In this document: positions 6,107 through 7,180 of the stretch, piece after piece | How the letters are laid out: each line of letters opens with the position of its first letter | Numbering within the stretch: position 1 is the first letter of the stretch | Notes under the pieces: generated by a model | What the model saw: the letters and a program-made list of their open reading frames with translations, nothing else | Told to the model about the DNA's origin: nothing | Database searches by the model: none | NCBI GenBank assembly: GCA_020696915.1 | Contig: JAJFMR010000311.1 | Coordinates: 1-7,180, forward strand | Source: Rhizobiaceae bacterium | GTDB taxonomy: Bacteria > Pseudomonadota > Alphaproteobacteria > Rhizobiales > Rhizobiaceae | DNA: 7,180 nucleotides | Direction of reading: 5' to 3' | Program-made: the position numbers and the translations under genes

Positions 6107-7138
6107 ATGGCGTTCGAGAATGTACCCATTTGGCTGAACCTGCTGGTCTTCGCGGCAAGCGCCGCGGTGGTCTGGGGCGCTGGCACGAAGCTCGCCATCT
6201 ACGTCTCCGGCATTGCCGAACGGACGGGAGCCGGCCACGCATTCATGGGAATGGTGATGCTCGGCGGCATCACCTCGCTGCCGGAAGCCGCTACCGTCGC
6301 GTCGGCCTCCTACGCCGGCAACCCGCAGCTTGCGGTGAACAACCTGCTGGGAAGCGCGTCGGTCAACGTCGTGCTTCTCGCAGTTGCAGACGGCGTGCTG
6401 GGCCGGAGCGCCCTCACCTCGGTGGTCGCAAAACCGTCGACCCTGCTTCAGGGCGTGCTCGGAGTCCTCCTGCTCGCGGCAGTGGCCGCGGCCATCACCG
6501 TTGGCGAAATCGAATTGCTGGGGTTCGGCCTATGGTCCTCCCTCCTTCTTGCCGGCTGCATCGCCGCACTGTGGCTCGCGTCGCGCTACGAGGGCCGCCA
6601 GACGTGGCAGGTTGTCGATGACCATCGCCGGAAGGCGGGCGGGACGAACGAGCCAAAAGTTGAGAGCTCTCTCCGCCAGCTGACGGTCAGGACGACGGCG
6701 GCGGCCGGCTTCATCCTCGTTGCCGGGTTCCTCCTGGCTGGAACCGGAGACGCCATTGCCACGCAGTCGGGACTCGGCACCGGTATCGTCGGCTTTGCAC
6801 TGGTCGGTTTCGCGACCTCCCTTCCGGAAATGAGCGCCGCCGTCTCGGCGGTGCGCATCGGCCGTTACGAGATGGCCGTCGGCGACGTCTTCGGAACGAA
6901 CATCGTCAATATCGCCCTCATCTTCCTTGCGGACGTCGTCTACGACAGTGGCCCCGTTCTGGCGCTGGCTGGCTCCTTCGAAACCTTGGCTGCGCTCCTT
7001 GGCATCGCGTTGACCGGAATTTTCCTGGTCGGCCTGCTGGAGCGCGAGAACAGGACGGTCTTCAAGATGGGCTACGACTCGCTGGCTGCCATTGCAGTGT
7101 ACGTCGTGGGACTGATCATGCTGTTCTCCATCGAGTGA
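6107..7138 (+). CDS. CaCA-family sodium/calcium exchanger-like antiporter
   Basis: A 343-residue integral membrane protein with about ten hydrophobic helices in two inverted halves, joined by a hydrophilic loop (about 160-195). The two alpha repeats that define the calcium/cation antiporter superfamily are clear: repeat 1 at 41-92 with GGITSLPE (Glu60) and NNLLGSASVN (Ser83, Asn87), repeat 2 at 224-275 with FATSLPE (Glu241) and VGDVFGTNIVN (Thr264, Asn268). By spacing, Glu60, Asn87, Glu241 and Asn268 align with the four central ion-site residues of the archaeal exchanger NCX_Mj (Glu54, Asn81, Glu213, Asp240); the last is Asn rather than Asp. Members exchange calcium, or in some branches other cations, for sodium or protons. 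The substrate here is not determinable. GGAG at 6098-6101 gives good spacing to the ATG. It lies 173 bases after kup in the same direction, with a leader hairpin between them; joint function in cation balance is inferred. Confidence 0.88.
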   Translation: MAFENVPIWLNLLVFAASAAVVWGAGTKLAIYVSGIAERTGAGHAFMGMVMLGGITSLPEAATVASASYAGNPQLAVNNLLGSASVNVVLLAVADGVLGRSALTSVVAKPSTLLQGVLGVLLLAAVAAAITVGEIELLGFGLWSSLLLAGCIAALWLASRYEGRQTWQVVDDHRRKAGGTNEPKVESSLRQLTVRTTAAAGFILVAGFLLAGTGDAIATQSGLGTGIVGFALVGFATSLPEMSAAVSAVRIGRYEMAVGDVFGTNIVNIALIFLADVVYDSGPVLALAGSFETLAALLGIALTGIFLVGLLERENRTVFKMGYDSLAAIAVYVVGLIMLFSIE

Positions 7139-7180
7139 GGAAAGCGTTCGGGCATCGGCGCGTGATCGGCAAGAGGCCGG

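Overview
The window reads as chromosomal (or large-replicon) DNA of a high-GC proteobacterium, most likely an alphaproteobacterium. That assignment rests on GC-rich codon use and protein style only; no rRNA, tRNA or other phylogenetic marker is present, so genus is not claimed. No insertion sequence, phage gene, CRISPR array or tRNA was seen.

Layout, left to right. (1) A small, atypical dihydrofolate reductase-fold gene (33-461, +). (2) A 321-base non-coding stretch with several short inverted repeats. (3) A DJ-1/PfpI-family stress protein (783-1403, +) with an intact Cys-His-Glu site and a strong ribosome binding site. (4) A convergent intergenic region (1404-1664) with terminator-like structures. 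(5) A two-component operon on the minus strand: a KdpD-type sensor kinase (2354-3949) followed by the response regulator KdpE (1665-2357), joined by an ATGA stop/start overlap. (6) A short, AT-richer divergent regulatory region (about 3950-4064). (7) A Kup potassium transporter (about 4065-5933, +). (8) A 173-base gap that ends in a strong hairpin right against a ribosome binding site, and (9) a CaCA-family sodium/calcium exchanger-like antiporter (6107-7138, +).

The core theme is cation homeostasis. The most notable point is the wiring. KdpD normally carries a large N-terminal cytoplasmic KdpD/UspA sensing region and controls the kdpFABC pump. Here the kinase begins directly at the four-helix membrane domain, no kdpFABC lies in the window, and the kinase/regulator pair is divergent from the unrelated transporter gene kup. 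A reasonable inference is a rewired potassium-responsive system in which a minimal KdpD plus KdpE controls kup through the shared promoter region, possibly with the downstream CaCA antiporter and the stress protein in the same physiological context. This regulation is inferred from gene order and was not demonstrated. Start codons of both divergent genes are uncertain and are discussed in their entries.
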